Shown here: positions 35,638-45,200 of the stretch, in pieces
How positions within the stretch are numbered: the stretch's first letter is position 1
Layout: each line of letters begins with the position of its first letter
Assembly (NCBI RefSeq): GCF_900119795.1
Contig: NZ_LT634361.1
Span: 1,984,001-2,048,000, forward strand
Direction of reading: 5' to 3'
Origin: Tenacibaculum maritimum NCIMB 2154
GTDB taxonomy: Bacteria > Bacteroidota > Bacteroidia > Flavobacteriales > Flavobacteriaceae
Length of the DNA stretch: 64,000 bases
Translations under genes and position numbers: made by a program
The notes under the pieces: generated by a model
Database searches by the model: none
What the model saw: the letters and a program-made list of their open reading frames with translations, nothing else
Told to the model about the DNA's origin: nothing

Positions 35638-36161
35638 TGCAACTATTACAAGGAAAATATATTCATCTTAGAGCCTTAGAGCCAGAAGATCTTGCTTTTT
35701 TATTTGAGATAGAAAATAATGAGGTTTTTTGGGAGGTAAGCCATACAATTGCTCCTTTTTCTAAATTTTTACTGAAACAATATTTAGAGAATGCCCATTT
35801 GGATATTTACGAAGCAAAGCAGTTACGGTTAATTATTGAAAATAAAGCTTCTAAAACTCCTATTGGTATGGTTGATTTGTTTGATTTTAACCCACAACAC
35901 AAACGTGCTGGTATTGGAATTCTCATTCATCCTCTCTTCCAAAAAAAAGGATTTGCTTCTGAAGCACTATCTGTTTTAATTCAATATGCTTTTAAATACC
36001 TACATCTACATCAGTTATATGCGAATATTACGTCAAATAACACGAATAGTTTCAACTTATTTGCAAAACATAATTTTAAAAAAATCGGGATTAAAAAAGA
36101 CTGGATTTTTTCTAACGGAACCTTTAAAGACGAAATTTTATTTCAATTAATTCATGAATAA
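35637..36161 (+). CDS. GNAT family N-acetyltransferase
   Basis: A 174-residue acetyltransferase with the GNAT fold. It resembles the RimJ/RimL/SpeG type, with the acetyl-CoA-binding segment AGIGILIHPLFQKKGFASEA (Arg/Gln-x-x-Gly-x-Gly/Ala) at about residues 88-107. LYANITSNNTNSFNLFAKHN is a typical family C-terminal block. The substrate is unknown. It is in the dapF-mltG operon, coupled by a one-base overlap with dapF and an 8-base overlap with mltG. Confidence 0.86.
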   Translation: MQLLQGKYIHLRALEPEDLAFLFEIENNEVFWEVSHTIAPFSKFLLKQYLENAHLDIYEAKQLRLIIENKASKTPIGMVDLFDFNPQHKRAGIGILIHPLFQKKGFASEALSVLIQYAFKYLHLHQLYANITSNNTNSFNLFAKHNFKKIGIKKDWIFSNGTFKDEILFQLIHE

Positions 36162-37182
36162 AAAACTTATCTACGGAAGCACCATCATTTTATTTCTAGC
36201 TGTAGGCGCTATCTGCTTTAACTTTTATCAAAAAATATTTTCAAAAAGTGTTCTTAAAAGCGGAGCCATTTATCTTCGTTCAGATGATACTATTACTAAA
36301 GTAGCTAGCCTCATCTCCCCTTTTATATCAAATCCTGACAATTTTATTTGGGTTTCAAAACTGAAAAAATTTACCAAACCTAAAAGCGGAATGTATTTTT
36401 TAAAAGAAGGGATGAATATGAACGAAGTAGTAAACCTATTGAGAAGTGGAAACCAAACTCCAATTAAAGTTTCTTTTAACAATCAAGATACTTTAGAGAA
36501 ATTGGCAGGAAGAATCTCCCAACAAATAGAAGCTGATTCGCTTTCTTTAATCACTGCTATGAGAGATAGTAACTTTCTCTTGAAAAACAACTTTACAGAA
36601 AAATCTGCTTTGGGAATGTACATTCCTAATAGCTATGAATTTTATTGGAATACTTCTGCTGAAAAATTTCGTGATAAAATGCTACGAGAATTCAAACGAT
36701 TCTGGACTCCTTCTCGTGTAAAACAAGCTAAAAAGATAGGGTTAAATAAACATCAAGTAATCACCCTTGCTTCTATTGTTCAAAAAGAAACTGCTCAAAA
36801 AAGTGAGCGTCCAATTGTTGCAGGTTTGTATTTAAATCGATTTCATGATGATTGGCCACTACAAGCTGATCCCACCGTTATTTTTGCGCTACGAGAACAG
36901 AAAGGTCAAGATTTAATTGTTAAACGGGTATTGTCTGAAGATTTAAAAATCGATTCTCCTTACAATACTTATAAATATAAAGGGCTTCCTCCTTCTCTAA
37001 TTGCAATGCCTGATATTTCTTCAATTAATGCTGTATTAAACCCTAGTAAACATAAATTTTACTATATGTGTGCTAGTATTGATAAAATTGGATTTCACGA
37101 CTTTGCTAAAAGTTTAGGAGAGCATAATAGAAATGCTGCTAAATATCAAAGATGGATCAACCAAAGAGGCATTAAACGTTAA
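36154..37182 (+). CDS. mltG: Endolytic murein transglycosylase
   Basis: A 342-residue YceG/MltG-type lytic transglycosylase that cuts nascent peptidoglycan strands. One N-terminal transmembrane helix (about residues 6-24) is followed by a LysM-like segment, then the catalytic domain with Glu212 in ASIVQKETAQ. Downstream motifs include PLQADPTVIFAL and SPYNTYKYKGLPP, both family-specific. The length is usual. It is the third gene of the dapF operon, and the next gene on the strand is another cell-wall-hydrolase-like protein with its own promoter. Confidence 0.94.
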   Translation: MNKKLIYGSTIILFLAVGAICFNFYQKIFSKSVLKSGAIYLRSDDTITKVASLISPFISNPDNFIWVSKLKKFTKPKSGMYFLKEGMNMNEVVNLLRSGNQTPIKVSFNNQDTLEKLAGRISQQIEADSLSLITAMRDSNFLLKNNFTEKSALGMYIPNSYEFYWNTSAEKFRDKMLREFKRFWTPSRVKQAKKIGLNKHQVITLASIVQKETAQKSERPIVAGLYLNRFHDDWPLQADPTVIFALREQKGQDLIVKRVLSEDLKIDSPYNTYKYKGLPPSLIAMPDISSINAVLNPSKHKFYYMCASIDKIGFHDFAKSLGEHNRNAAKYQRWINQRGIKR

Positions 37183-37351
37183 CATTAGTTAAAGTAGTAG
37201 ATCTATAAAAATTACCGAAGAATGGTACTAACTTTCTAACAAACCTTCTTTAGTAATAGCATATTCGTAAAAATACAGCTATATAAATCAAAACATTTCA
37301 AATTAATACTATTTTAACTTATTGATTATCAAATATTTAACTTTTATATAC

Positions 37352-37359
37352 TATATTTG
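37352..37359 (+). promoter_or_regulatory. -7 promoter element (TATATTTG) for lysozyme-like gene
   Basis: A perfect TAnnTTTG ends 26 bases before the proposed ATT start at 37386. The predicted transcription start is near 37366. It supports a real gene beginning here, with no ATG between it and the signal peptide. Confidence 0.6.
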
Positions 37360-37385
37360 CCCCGCTAAACAGAAAGTAATATATT

Positions 37386-37964
37386 ATTAGAAATTTTTTA
37401 TTAATCTTAGTTTTTGTAACTTTTACTAACTTTACTACTACTAATCCTAAAGAACGTAAAACTACGCGAATTGCCACTGTAAAGAATAACGATACTTTTA
37501 AAATTCCTTTTCTACAAAAAGACTTTATTGGTTTTAAAGAAGCTTTAGCTTTTAAGGAATCACAAGGAAAATATACTATTGTAAATAAGCTTGGATATCT
37601 AGGAAAATATCAGTTTGGAAAAAATACTTTACATCGTCTTGGTATATACAATACCTATCTCTTTTTAAAAAACCCTGAACTGCAAGAACGCACCTTTGTT
37701 GCTCTTTGCAAATTAAATAAATGGATTTTAAGACGAGATATTAAAAGAAACCTAGGCAAAAAAATTAAAGGCATTGAGATTACCGAATCAGGTATTTTAG
37801 CCGCCGCTCACTTGAGTGGTGCTGGTAATGTTAAGAAATTTCTAAGAACCAAAGGTCATAGCAATGCCCAAGATGCATTTGGCACTTCTATCGCGTTCTA
37901 TATGAAAAAGTTTAGTCATTATGATGTTTCAAATATCATAGCGAATAAAAGACCTAGGGTCTAA
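37386..37964 (+). CDS. Lysozyme-like exported protein, apparent ATT start codon
   Basis: A continuous frame codes 192 residues. The first codons give a signal peptide (RNFLLILVFVTFTNF). The mature protein has a lysozyme/transglycosylase-like segment: FKEALAFKESQGKY with a probable catalytic Glu, then NKLGYLGKYQFG. It ends with ILAAAHLSGAGNVKKFL and NAQDAFGTS, as in muramidase-type or LysM-linked Bacteroidota proteins. An in-frame stop at 37377-37379 rules out an upstream start. No ATG, GTG or TTG occurs before residue about 140. ATT at 37386 (or 37383) is therefore the most likely initiator, or the ATG was lost by mutation or error. The peptidoglycan substrate is inferred. Confidence 0.72.
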   Translation: MRNFLLILVFVTFTNFTTTNPKERKTTRIATVKNNDTFKIPFLQKDFIGFKEALAFKESQGKYTIVNKLGYLGKYQFGKNTLHRLGIYNTYLFLKNPELQERTFVALCKLNKWILRRDIKRNLGKKIKGIEITESGILAAAHLSGAGNVKKFLRTKGHSNAQDAFGTSIAFYMKKFSHYDVSNIIANKRPRV

Positions 37965-37970
37965 AAAATT

Positions 37971-38014
37971 TGCTATATTTATTATGCAATTAATAATGAA
38001 TAATAAATATAGCA
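37971..38014. terminator. Bidirectional terminator hairpin overlapping RsmI-like 3' end
   Basis: TGCTATATTTATTAT (37971-37985) pairs perfectly with 38000-38014 around 14 bases. The outer sequences AGACC (37950-37954) and GGTCT (38015-38019) can pair as well. The minus strand has a T tract (AAATTTTTTAG). The right arm lies inside the coding end of the methyltransferase gene. Confidence 0.7.
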
Positions 38015-38694
38015 GGTCTTTTATGTAAATCAGCCTTTTCAAATTTCCACTCCTTTGCTGATAATGTTCTTATATATTCAGAAGGAAGCGTAATATCGCA
38101 AGCTATACAAATTTGCGTAGTAGGTGAAAGGATTGCTCTTAAATCTTCCAACATACTCTTATTTCTATAAGGAGTTTCTATAAAAATTTGAGATTGATTT
38201 TTCTCTTTAGAAGTTTTTTCTAAATTTTTAATAGCTTTTTTTCTTTCAGATTTATCTATCGGTAAATATCCGTTAAATGCAAAGTTTTGCCCGTTCATGC
38301 CTGAGGCCATCATTGCTAAAATAATAGACGAAGGTCCTACTAAAGGCACTACCTGTATCCCTTTCTCGTGGGCTAACTTTACAATACTGGCGCCAGGATC
38401 TGCAATAGCAGGAACCCCTGCTTCAGAAAGTAACCCTACATGAACTCCTTCATTACAAATATCCAGATAATTTCTTGTTTCAAATTCACTTGAATATTTA
38501 TCCAATAAGTGTAACTGCAAGGATGACTGCGGCTTTGTTGGTGTTATTTTCTTTATAAATTTCCTTGCTGATTTTTCATTTTCAACAATAAAATAATCTA
38601 TTTGCTCTACTACCTTTTTAACAGATATAGGCATTACCTCTAAAGGCTCTGTATCTCCTAAAGTTGTAGGGATTAAGTATAATTTTCCAATCAT
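37990..38694 (-). CDS. SAM-dependent methyltransferase (RsmI/tetrapyrrole methylase family)
   Basis: A 234-residue methyltransferase of the RsmI-like tetrapyrrole methylase fold. Features are the N-terminal LYLIPTTLGD strand, VGLLSEAGVPAIADPGASIV (SAM site) and VVPLVGPSSIILAMMASGMN. The family includes the 16S rRNA C1402 2'-O-methyltransferase, but this protein is divergent from RsmI, so the exact target is open. It is the third gene of the dnaA operon, 11 bases after the phosphatase. Its 3' end sits within a bidirectional hairpin. Confidence 0.84.
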   Translation of the reverse strand: MIGKLYLIPTTLGDTEPLEVMPISVKKVVEQIDYFIVENEKSARKFIKKITPTKPQSSLQLHLLDKYSSEFETRNYLDICNEGVHVGLLSEAGVPAIADPGASIVKLAHEKGIQVVPLVGPSSIILAMMASGMNGQNFAFNGYLPIDKSERKKAIKNLEKTSKEKNQSQIFIETPYRNKSMLEDLRAILSPTTQICIACDITLPSEYIRTLSAKEWKFEKADLHKRPAIFIIHY

Positions 38695-38705
38695 GATTAG
38701 GGGTA

Positions 38706-39152
38706 TTATAATTTCGACACAATGCTATCGCATGCTTCATTTAACATTTGATATACAATCTTAAAACCTTTATCTCCTCCATAATATGGATCAGGAACAT
38801 TATTATTTTCACTTACGGCAACTTCTTTTAAAATAAGCTTAACTTTTTCCCGATCTTCCTTATTTTTAGCTAAGGATAAAATATTTTGATAATTACTTTC
38901 ATCCATTGCATAAATCAAATCAAAATCAAGAAAATCACTATATTCAAATTTTCTTGCTCGTTGATTTGTAATATCAATTCCATTTTCTCTAGCTATCAAA
39001 ATAGATCTTTTATCAGGCTGTTCGCCTTCATGGTATGCGGCTGTACCTGCTGAGTCAACAAAGACTTTTTTTGAATCAACTTTAGACTTTAAAATACCCT
39101 CTGCTAGAGGAGAACGACAAATATTCCCTAAGCAAACCATCAGTATTTTCAT
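38706..39152 (-). CDS. Low-molecular-weight protein tyrosine phosphatase
   Basis: A 148-residue cysteine phosphatase. The N-terminal P-loop CLGNICRS (CX5R, Cys7 to Arg13) and the general-acid Asp in VPDPYYGG are both visible, and the length is usual. The target is unknown. Family members act on tyrosine-phosphorylated proteins and sometimes surface-polysaccharide kinases. It stands 12 bases after dnaA and 11 bases before the RsmI-like gene, in the same transcript. That order dnaA-phosphatase-methyltransferase recurs in Flavobacteriaceae. Confidence 0.93.
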   Translation of the reverse strand: MKILMVCLGNICRSPLAEGILKSKVDSKKVFVDSAGTAAYHEGEQPDKRSILIARENGIDITNQRARKFEYSDFLDFDLIYAMDESNYQNILSLAKNKEDREKVKLILKEVAVSENNNVPDPYYGGDKGFKIVYQMLNEACDSIVSKL

Positions 39153-39164
39153 CTTTTATGCTTG

Positions 39165-40589
39165 TTAAAAAGTTAACTTTTTCGTTAAATCATCTACGTA
39201 TTTTCGGAATTGCTTATCCGTTTCCGTCAGGTTATCTACAGTTTTACACGCATGCAAGACTGTTGCATGATCTCTTTGACCTATCTGTGAGCCTATATTT
39301 GCTAACGAAGACTTAGTCATTCTTTTAGCGAAATACATTGCTAATTGACGAGCTTGAACTATATGTCTCTTACGAGTTTTAGATTGTAAAGTAGCAACAT
39401 CCATATCAAAATATTTTGATACTACCTTTTGAATATAATCAATAGAAACCTCTTTCTTAGTATTCTTCACAAATTTATCAACTATCTGCTTAGCTAATTC
39501 CAAAGTAAATTCTTTACGATTGAAAGAAGCTTGCGCAATCATTGATATCAGCACCCCCTCTAATTCACGTACATTCGATTTAATATTCTTTGCTACATAT
39601 TCAACAATATCTTCTGGCATTTCTACACCATCTCTATATAATTTGTTTTGAAGTATCGAAATACGCGTTTCATAATCGGGAGATTGTAGCTCCGCTGAGA
39701 GCCCCCATTTAAATCGAGACAATAAACGTTGTTCAATATCCTGCATATCCACAGGCGCCTTATCTGAGGTTAAAATTACCTGTTTGCCATTTTGATGTAA
39801 ATGGTTAAAAATATGGAAAAAGACATCTTGTGTTCCTGCTTTTCCTGATAAGAACTGAACATCATCAATAACTAAAACGTCAATCATCTGATAGAAATGG
39901 ATAAAATCATTTCGTGTATTTGATTTTACAGAATCTATAAACTGTTGAGTAAACTTCTCTGATGAAATATATAAAACTGTTTTATCCGGATACTTGTCCT
40001 TTATTTCAACACCTATAGCGTGTGCTAAATGCGTTTTTCCTAGCCCTACACCTCCATAAATTAATAATGGATTGAAAGAAGTACCTCCTGGCTTATTCGC
40101 TACCGCCATACTTGCTGACCTTGCTAACCTATTGGAATCTCCTTCTACAAAATTCACAAAATTATAATTAGGGTTCAGTTGCGATTCTATTTTAACCTTC
40201 TGTAAACCTGGAATTACAAAAGGGTTTTTTAGCTCTCTCTTTGACTCTATAGGAGCCGTTACCTTCTGAGGTTTCAGAGGGTTACGATTTGAACTAGGAA
40301 TCTTTACTGTTTGAGGGTTATTACTACTATACGTATTTTCCATACGCACGTCATAAACTAATTTTGCTTCTTTACCTAATTCTCTTACTAAAGCAACTCT
40401 TAATAGTTTTATATAATGCTCTTCTAACCATTCATAAAAAAATTTACTTGGAACTTGAATCGTCAAAGCTTCTCCTGCCAACTTGACAGGCCTAATCGGT
40501 TCAAACCACGTTTTATATGCTTGTGGTTTAATGTTATCTTTAATAAAAGATAGGCATTCATTCCAAACTGAATCGGCAGTTTTAGTCAT
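39165..40589 (-). CDS. dnaA: Chromosomal replication initiator protein DnaA
   Basis: A 474-residue AAA+ initiator that melts the origin. Domain I (about 1-80) binds partner proteins and starts TKTADSVWNECLSFIKDNIK. Domain II is a short linker. Domain III has Walker A GGVGLGKTHLAHAIG and Walker B VLVIDDVQFL. Domain IV holds the DNA-binding signature with IGQRDHATVLHACKT. The length is normal. It reads away from the 173-base region 40590-40762, and the next gene on the other side is divergent. Confidence 0.97.
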   Translation of the reverse strand: MTKTADSVWNECLSFIKDNIKPQAYKTWFEPIRPVKLAGEALTIQVPSKFFYEWLEEHYIKLLRVALVRELGKEAKLVYDVRMENTYSSNNPQTVKIPSSNRNPLKPQKVTAPIESKRELKNPFVIPGLQKVKIESQLNPNYNFVNFVEGDSNRLARSASMAVANKPGGTSFNPLLIYGGVGLGKTHLAHAIGVEIKDKYPDKTVLYISSEKFTQQFIDSVKSNTRNDFIHFYQMIDVLVIDDVQFLSGKAGTQDVFFHIFNHLHQNGKQVILTSDKAPVDMQDIEQRLLSRFKWGLSAELQSPDYETRISILQNKLYRDGVEMPEDIVEYVAKNIKSNVRELEGVLISMIAQASFNRKEFTLELAKQIVDKFVKNTKKEVSIDYIQKVVSKYFDMDVATLQSKTRKRHIVQARQLAMYFAKRMTKSSLANIGSQIGQRDHATVLHACKTVDNLTETDKQFRKYVDDLTKKLTF

Positions 40590-40762
40590 TATATAATTAC
40601 GAATAATATTGTTAATAAAAATAGGTATTTAAGCCCCCTCATCATACCCTTTTCATAGGTTATACAAAAGTGTGAATAAAAAACAGGATAAAAAAATCAT
40701 TTCCCTATTGATTATTAATTTTTTTTTCCGTAGAATTCATAAATTTTTAAACTAAAAAAGTA
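40590..40762. other. Divergent dnaA/thioesterase intergenic region, weak oriC candidate
   Basis: The AT-rich 173-base stretch has TGTGAATAA (40671-40679), whose complement TTATTCACA differs at one base from the DnaA box TTATCCACA. Runs of A and T lie beside it (40680-40762). Only one such box is seen, so the origin role is uncertain. It may simply hold the dnaA and thioesterase promoters. Confidence 0.35.
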
Positions 40763-41188
40763 ATGCTATCACACATATTTTCATTCAGAGTAAGATATGC
40801 AGAAACGGATCAAATGGGGGTTGTTTACCATGGTAACTATGCCCAGTTTTTTGATATAGGACGCACTGAGTGGCTTCGTTATCTGGGAGTCACTTATAAA
40901 GATATGGAAAAAAATGGAATTATGCTCCCTGTAATCTCATTATCTTCCAATTTTAAGAAATCAGCTTACTATGACGATTTACTAACAATTAAAACAAAAT
41001 TAAAAAAACTCCCTAGCGTTAAAATAGAATTTGACTACGAAATTACTAATCAGCATCAAGAAATCATAACCACAGGAAGCACTGTTCTTGCATTTATGGA
41101 TGCATCCAAAAAACGACCTATTCGGTGTCCTCAAAGTATCTTAAATAAGATAACAAAATCTTTAAAATCATCGCTTCCCAAACATTAA
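40763..41188 (+). CDS. Acyl-CoA thioesterase, 4-hydroxybenzoyl-CoA thioesterase fold (YbgC type)
   Basis: A 141-residue hotdog-fold thioesterase. The motif AETDQMGVVYHGNYAQFFD (about residues 13-31) includes the catalytic Asp and the HG/N residues of the YbgC group. It would hydrolyse short or medium acyl-CoA, although the substrate is unknown. It is divergent from dnaA and is followed after 28 bases by the adenosyltransferase gene, so both may be one transcript. The family assignment is firm, the substrate is not. Confidence 0.88.
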   Translation: MLSHIFSFRVRYAETDQMGVVYHGNYAQFFDIGRTEWLRYLGVTYKDMEKNGIMLPVISLSSNFKKSAYYDDLLTIKTKLKKLPSVKIEFDYEITNQHQEIITTGSTVLAFMDASKKRPIRCPQSILNKITKSLKSSLPKH

Positions 41189-41216
41189 TAACTAAAGCAC
41201 AAAAACTTAGCATCTA

Positions 41217-41792
41217 ATGAAAATATACACTAAAACAGGAGATAAAGGAACCACGGCTTTATTTGGTGGTACACGAGTACCTAAAAATCATTTAAGAATA
41301 GAATGTTATGGAACTGTTGATGAACTCAATTCGTATATTGGTCTAATAAGAGATCAACAAATATCAAAAGACATTCAAAATGACCTCCTAAAGATTCAAA
41401 ATGACCTATTCACTCTTGGCGCTATGCTAGCAACTCCTCCTGAAAAAGAAACACTAAAAAATGGCAAAGAACGATTAAATATTCCTAAAATAAATCATGC
41501 TTCTATTAACTTCTTAGAGAAGCAAATAGATCATATAAACAAAGCCTTGCCTCAAATGACTCATTTTATATTACCAGGAGGGCATCAAACCGTGTCATTT
41601 TGTCATATTTCGAGATGTATTTGCCGTAGAACAGAACGTTTAGCTGTCGCTTTAAACGAAGAAGAAGCGATAAATAACGACATTTTGATGTACTTAAACC
41701 GACTTTCTGACTACCTTTTTATATTGGCACGGAAATTGACACAAGACTTATCAGCTGAGGAAGTTAAATGGATTCCTGAGAAAAAAAATTAA
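41217..41792 (+). CDS. Cob(I)yrinic acid a,c-diamide adenosyltransferase (PduO type)
   Basis: A 191-residue ATP:corrinoid adenosyltransferase, making the adenosyl form of B12 from cob(I)alamin. The N-terminal KTGDKGTTALFGGTRVPK motif binds ATP. FILPGGH, CRRTERLAV and LNRLSDYLFILAR follow in the PduO order. The length is usual. No cobalamin riboswitch is visible. It follows the thioesterase and is followed by DUF2795 with a separate promoter. Confidence 0.92.
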   Translation: MKIYTKTGDKGTTALFGGTRVPKNHLRIECYGTVDELNSYIGLIRDQQISKDIQNDLLKIQNDLFTLGAMLATPPEKETLKNGKERLNIPKINHASINFLEKQIDHINKALPQMTHFILPGGHQTVSFCHISRCICRRTERLAVALNEEEAINNDILMYLNRLSDYLFILARKLTQDLSAEEVKWIPEKKN

Positions 41793-41830
41793 GTTCTTTT
41801 TTTATTACTGATAGATTTATCAAAAAAAAC

Positions 41831-41860
41831 TTGACTATTTAAGTAAAAAAATTATTTTTG
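41831..41860 (+). promoter_or_regulatory. Promoter of DUF2795 gene
   Basis: TTGAC (41831-41835) is followed after 17 bases by the -7 element TATTTTTG (41853-41860). The start codon is at 41884, so the leader is about 17 bases. Confidence 0.6.
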
Positions 41861-41883
41861 CAAGGAAATTAAAATCTAATAAA

Positions 41884-42105
41884 ATGTATTGGACATTAGA
41901 ATTAGCATCATATTTAGCAGATGCACCTTGGCCAGCCACTAAAGACGAGTTAATAGATTACGCAATTAGAACCGGTGCTCCGTTAGAAGTTGTTGAAAAC
42001 TTACAGGACATTGAAGATGAAGGAGACGCGTATGACTCGATTATTGAAATATGGCCAGATTATCCTACTGAAGAAGACTACCTTTGGAACGAGGATGAAT
42101 ATTAA
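41884..42105 (+). CDS. DUF2795 small acidic protein
   Basis: A 73-residue acidic protein of DUF2795, with no signal peptide. The sequence MYWTLELASYLADAPWPATK matches the family. The C-terminus is strongly acidic (EEDYLWNEDEY). Function unknown. It has its own promoter and a terminator directly after it, so it is a single-gene unit just upstream of secA. Confidence 0.85.
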   Translation: MYWTLELASYLADAPWPATKDELIDYAIRTGAPLEVVENLQDIEDEGDAYDSIIEIWPDYPTEEDYLWNEDEY

Positions 42106-42125
42106 CAATGTAAGAAAAATTATAA

Positions 42126-42150
42126 AAAGTCTCAATTAGAGGCTTTTTTT
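42126..42150 (+). terminator. Terminator after DUF2795
   Basis: aaagtctc (42126-42133) pairs with gaggcttt (42139-42146, one G-T) around AATTA, followed by nine T residues. Confidence 0.85.
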
Positions 42151-42236
42151 TTGTTTATTTTTAAACATCCATATTAACTATAATATCAGTCTGTTTAATA
42201 AAAAAATAACAGATTAATTAACAATAAATTATACAA

Positions 42237-45200
42237 ATGAATATCTTGAACTCTGTTATTAAATTATTTGTTGGAGACAAACAGCAAAAAGATTTAAAAA
42301 CATTACAGCCAATCGTAGACAAAGTAACATCATTTGAAAAGAAAATCAGTCAACTTTCAAATGACGAATTGCGTCAAAAATCAAATGACTTTAAAACTAA
42401 AATAAAAGAAGCTACCAAATCTTTTAACGAACAAATTGCTACCTTGGAAATGGAAGCAAAATCTGCTGATATTGATCGTCAAGAAGATATTTATGCTGAA
42501 ATAGATGAGTTAAAAGATCAATCTTATAAAGCCTCAGAAGCTATTCTCCAAGAAATTATGCCTGAAGCTTTTTGCGTAGTTAAAGAAACCGCTAAGCGAT
42601 TTACCAATAACAAACAACTTGAAGTAACCGCAACTCCTTTTGACAGAGAATTATCTGCCTTCAACCCTCACATTACTTTAGATGATCAAAAAGCCTATTG
42701 GGCGAACTCTTGGGATGCTGCAGGAAAACCCGTTACTTGGGATATGATACATTACGATGTACAACTAATGGGAGGAGCTGTTTTACACCAAGGTAAAATT
42801 GCTGAAATGATGACAGGAGAAGGTAAAACATTAGTATCTACCCTCCCTATATATCTAAACGCTTTAACAGGAAATGGAGTTCATGTCGTTACAGTAAACG
42901 ACTATTTGGCTAAACGTGATAAAGCTTGGATGGCTCCTATTTTTGAATTCCACGGGTTAACTACAGATTGTATTGACTACCACCAGCCAAACTCTGAAGC
43001 TCGTAGAAAAGCTTATAATGCTGATATCACTTACGGTACCAATAACGAGTTCGGGTTTGATTACTTACGTGATAATATGGCTAATTCTAAAGAAGACTTG
43101 GTGCAACGCGCTCCTAACTATGCTATTATCGATGAGGTTGACTCTGTTTTAATTGATGATGCGCGTACTCCTTTAATCATCTCTGGACCTGTACCACAAG
43201 GAGATAGACATGAGTTTAACGAACTCAAACCTTTAGTTGCTGATTTAGTTGCTCTTCAAAGCAAATATTTAGTAGGGGTTTTAGCCGAAGCTAAAAAATT
43301 AATCGCTAGTGGAGACACCAAAGAAGGAGGGTTTCAACTACTAAGAGTTCATAGAGGATTGCCAAAAAATAAAGCTTTAATTAAATTCTTATCTCAAGAA
43401 GGTGTCAAACAAATCTTGCAAAAAACAGAGAATTTTTACATGCAAGACAACAATAAATTAATGCCTGAAGTTGATGCAGAATTATATTTTGTCGTTGAGG
43501 AAAAAAATAACCAAATTGACCTCACTGATAAAGGTATCAATCATTTGTCTGATAAAACTCAAAATGATACTTTTTTTGTTTTGCCTGATATTAGCGTAAA
43601 AGTTGGAGAGATCGATAAAAGTAGTGCTTCTCCAGAAGAAAAAGCAAACCAAAAAGAAGAATTATACAGAGACTTTAGTGTTAAAAGTGAGCGAATTCAC
43701 ACTATGAATCAACTGCTAAAAGCTTACACAGTATTTGAAAAAGATGTTGAGTATGTAGTCATAGATAATAAGGTGATGATCGTTGATGAACAAACAGGTC
43801 GTATTATGGATGGTCGTCGTTATTCTGATGGGCTCCATCAAGCTCTTGAAGCAAAAGAAAACGTTAATATTGAAGATGCTACACAAACTTTTGCTACAGT
43901 AACCCTACAAAATTACTTCAGAATGTATCGCAAGTTATCAGGAATGACAGGTACTGCTATTACTGAAGCTGGTGAGTTATTAGAAATTTACAAACTAGAT
44001 GTTGTTGAAATACCTACTAACAAACCTATACAACGAGATGATAAAGAAGATTTAGTTTACAAAACAGCTCGTGAAAAATATAATGCTGTCATTGAAGATA
44101 TTGTACAACTAGTTAATCTAGGAAGACCTGTGTTAGTAGGTACTACCTCTGTTGAAATTTCTGAATTATTAGGTAGAATGTTACAAATGCGTAAAATACC
44201 TCATAATATATTAAATGCAAAACTACATAAGCGCGAAGCTGATGTAGTTGCCGAAGCTGGAAAACCAGGAGTAGTAACTATTGCTACTAATATGGCTGGT
44301 CGTGGTACAGATATCAAACTTTCCAAGGAAGTAAAAGATGCTGGTGGTTTAGCCATCATTGGTACAGAGCGTCATGATTCTCGCCGTGTAGATCGTCAGC
44401 TACGTGGTCGTGCTGGTCGTCAAGGAGATGTAGGGTCTTCTCAATTCTATGTTGCTTTAGACGATAATCTAATGCGTTTATTTGGTTCTGATAGAATTGC
44501 TAAAATGATGGACAGAATGGGATTAAAAGAAGGGGAGGTCATTCAACACTCCATGATTACAAAATCTATTGAAAGAGCTCAGAAAAAAGTAGAAGAAAAT
44601 AACTTTGGTATCCGTAAACGTTTATTAGAATATGATGATATTATGAATGCACAACGGGAGTTTGTTTATAAACGCCGTCGTCATGCTTTAGATGGAAAAC
44701 GACTTGAAGTTGATATCGCTAATATGATTTACGATACTTGTGAGTCCATTATAAAAGAAAATAAACCTACTAAAAACTTCCAAAACTTTGAGTTTGAATT
44801 GATTCGCTTTTCTTCAATGACATCTCCATTTAGCGAAGGAGAATTCAATCAAGCAACAGAAAAAGAGCTCGCTGATAAACTATATGAAATCATTACCGAT
44901 CATTACAAAAAGGATGCAGAAAAAAATGCCTTACAAGCTTTCCCTGTAATTAAAGATGTATATGAAAACGAGGGAGATAGATACGAAAGAATTGTAGTCC
45001 CTTTTACAGATGGAGCAAAAACACTACAAGTTGTCACTAATTTAAAAGAGGCATATGAAAGTGAAGGTAAATCACTTGTTACCGATTTCGAAAAAAATAT
45101 CACCCTAGCTATTATTGATGAAAATTGGAAGGATCATTTACGCAAGATGGATGAACTGAAACAAACCGTTCAAAATGCTACTTATGAACAAAAGGATCCT

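Noticed and set aside
40671..40679. Declaring oriC firmly at dnaA
   Set aside because: Only one near-match DnaA box is present, and skew cannot be computed here. Kept as a weak candidate.
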